From Phenylobacterium sp. (GTDB lineage Bacteria; Pseudomonadota; Alphaproteobacteria; Caulobacterales; Caulobacteraceae), in contig JAGOQB010000015.1 of assembly GCA_017991675.1 (NCBI GenBank), forward strand, positions 1 to 61,063: a stretch of DNA of 61,063 nt, written 5' to 3'. Each line of letters begins with the position of its first letter. The stretch's first letter is position 1. Below are positions 60,463 through 61,063 of the stretch, piece after piece. The notes below the pieces were generated by a model. It searched no databases, had not been told where the DNA came from, and was given only the letters and a program-made list of their open reading frames with translations. The translations under genes and the position numbers were made by a program.

Positions 60463-60857
60463 TCATCGGTATCGGGTCCGACCTGTCCGACATCCGCCGG
60501 GTGGCCGAGACGCTGGAGCGGTTCGGGGAGCGGTTCACCAACCGCGTTTTCACCGAGATCGAGCGGGCGCGGTCGGAGCGCAAGCCCGACCGGGCCTCGA
60601 GCTACGCCAAGCGGTTCGCGGCCAAGGAGGCCTGCGCCAAGGCGCTGGGCACCGGCATGCGGGCGGGCGTGTTCTGGCGTGACATGGGCGTGGTCAACAT
60701 GCGCTCGGGCCAGCCGACCATGGCGCTGACCGGCGGCGCGGCCGAGCGGCTGGCGAAAATGACCCCGCCCGGCCACCGGGCGGTGATCCACCTGTCGCTG
60801 ACCGACGACCATCCCTATGCGCAGGCCTTCGTGATCATCGAGGCGGTGCCGGAGTAG
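60459..60857 (+). CDS. acpS: Holo-[acyl-carrier-protein] synthase
   Basis: A 132-residue phosphopantetheinyl transferase. The metal-binding [14 protein letters not shown] and the second motif [16 protein letters not shown] are typical, and [16 protein letters not shown] closes the fold. It starts at GTG 60459 within GTGA overlapping pdxJ. In Caulobacter-type genomes lepB and rnc follow acpS; here an IS follows instead. Confidence 0.96.
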   Translation: MIIGIGSDLSDIRRVAETLERFGERFTNRVFTEIERARSERKPDRASSYAKRFAAKEACAKALGTGMRAGVFWRDMGVVNMRSGQPTMALTGGAAERLAKMTPPGHRAVIHLSLTDDHPYAQAFVIIEAVPE

Positions 60858-60889
60858 GGCCTAGTCGCGCCTTCCTTCTCCCCTTGCGG

Positions 60890-61063
60890 GCCTGTTGCGT
60901 AACAAGCCGATGAGGCCGCGAGGTACGTTGGTCACTGCCGTGAGGGTTGGATAGGGCCGGCTGGTGAGGGTTTTGGGGGCTGATCGCCAGGCGATGACCG
61001 GTTTTGGACGGAATCCTGGCCTGATCAGGCCGGGGCGAGCCTGGCCCAGCGCCGCAGGTTGAA
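60890..61063 (-). mobile_element. Partial insertion sequence, 3' end (family uncertain)
   Basis: After the acpS stop, a typical intergenic stretch (CTTCTCCCCTTGCGG) gives way abruptly at about 60890 to GCCTGTTGCGTAACAAGCC. Non-coding sequence then runs to a transposase-like frame stop at 61025 on the minus strand. The window ends inside. The inverted repeat and family cannot be confirmed. Confidence 0.5.
61025..61063 (-). CDS. Probable transposase, C-terminal fragment (runs off window)
   Basis: The last 12 residues visible are FNLRRWARLAPA, then a stop at 61027-61025. This resembles the end of DDE transposases (NLRR-type tail). Too short for certain assignment; the call rests on position next to a sharp sequence junction. 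Confidence 0.45.
   Translation of the reverse strand, partial: FNLRRWARLAPA

Overview
The window is a GC-rich alphaproteobacterial chromosome segment. The order rpoZ - bifunctional rsh (spoT) - pyrE - pdxJ - acpS, with a PEPxxW-type sorting signal, a NodT-type efflux lipoprotein, KGG stress protein, TonB-dependent receptors and an EcfG-like sigma factor, points to Caulobacterales (Caulobacter or Phenylobacterium; genus inferred, not proven). Both window ends lie inside insertion sequences, so the boundaries may be assembly breaks at repeats.

Layout. 1-6.2 kb: an IS end that truncates a membrane protein gene, an alpha/beta hydrolase, tRNA-Ser(GCU), a divergent pair of paralogous small genes, small enzymes (methyltransferase, Nudix, VOC), a DUF5990-like gene and a HAD phosphatase remnant. 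6.2-11 kb: PI-PLC-like exported phosphodiesterase, TonB receptor and a double-headed TetR regulator, all on the minus strand. 11-15.3 kb: hybrid histidine kinase overlapping a globin-coupled chemoreceptor, then a NarL/LuxR regulator with an atypical receiver. 15.5-21.8 kb: a stress block with an EcfG-like sigma factor, a fused EgtB-EgtD ergothioneine enzyme, a charged small protein, an M20 peptidase and a KGG protein. 22-31 kb: EnvZ/OmpR-like pair, MBL hydrolase, APC permease, HrpB helicase, two RNA methyltransferases. 31-39.5 kb: DJ-1/PfpI protein with divergent GlxA-type regulator, three TetR regulators and a NodT-EmrA-EmrB efflux operon. 39.5-45.5 kb: a second TonB receptor with an exported metallophosphoesterase, and a soluble lytic transglycosylase. 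45.6-54.4 kb: housekeeping genes dapA, smpB, folK, rpoZ and rsh, with UDG, NYN, HAD, GNAT and CBS proteins. 54.8-60.9 kb: amidohydrolase-amidase pair, GST, then pyrE-pdxJ-acpS, cut by a second IS.

The most notable signal is regulatory. Four intergenic sites match the alphaproteobacterial general-stress promoter GGAAC-N16-CGTT exactly: upstream of the EcfG-like sigma gene itself, the ergothioneine fusion gene diverging from it, the charged protein at 15.5-16.2 kb, and the CBS protein at 53.9-54.4 kb. This suggests a local, autoregulated stress regulon that includes ergothioneine synthesis. The bifunctional ergothioneine enzyme has its two domains in the reverse order of fungal Egt1.

Other structure includes REP/MITE-like palindromes, palindromic operators at two divergent promoters, a 7-bp duplication that appears to have abolished the stop of a PEP-CTERM protein, a degenerate duplication of a GNAT gene end, three convergent pairs with overlapping stop codons, and a gene-free stretch with minus-strand terminator-like hairpins that may hold a small RNA. 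Start codons were chosen by ribosome-binding sites and family length where possible; several are marked uncertain.
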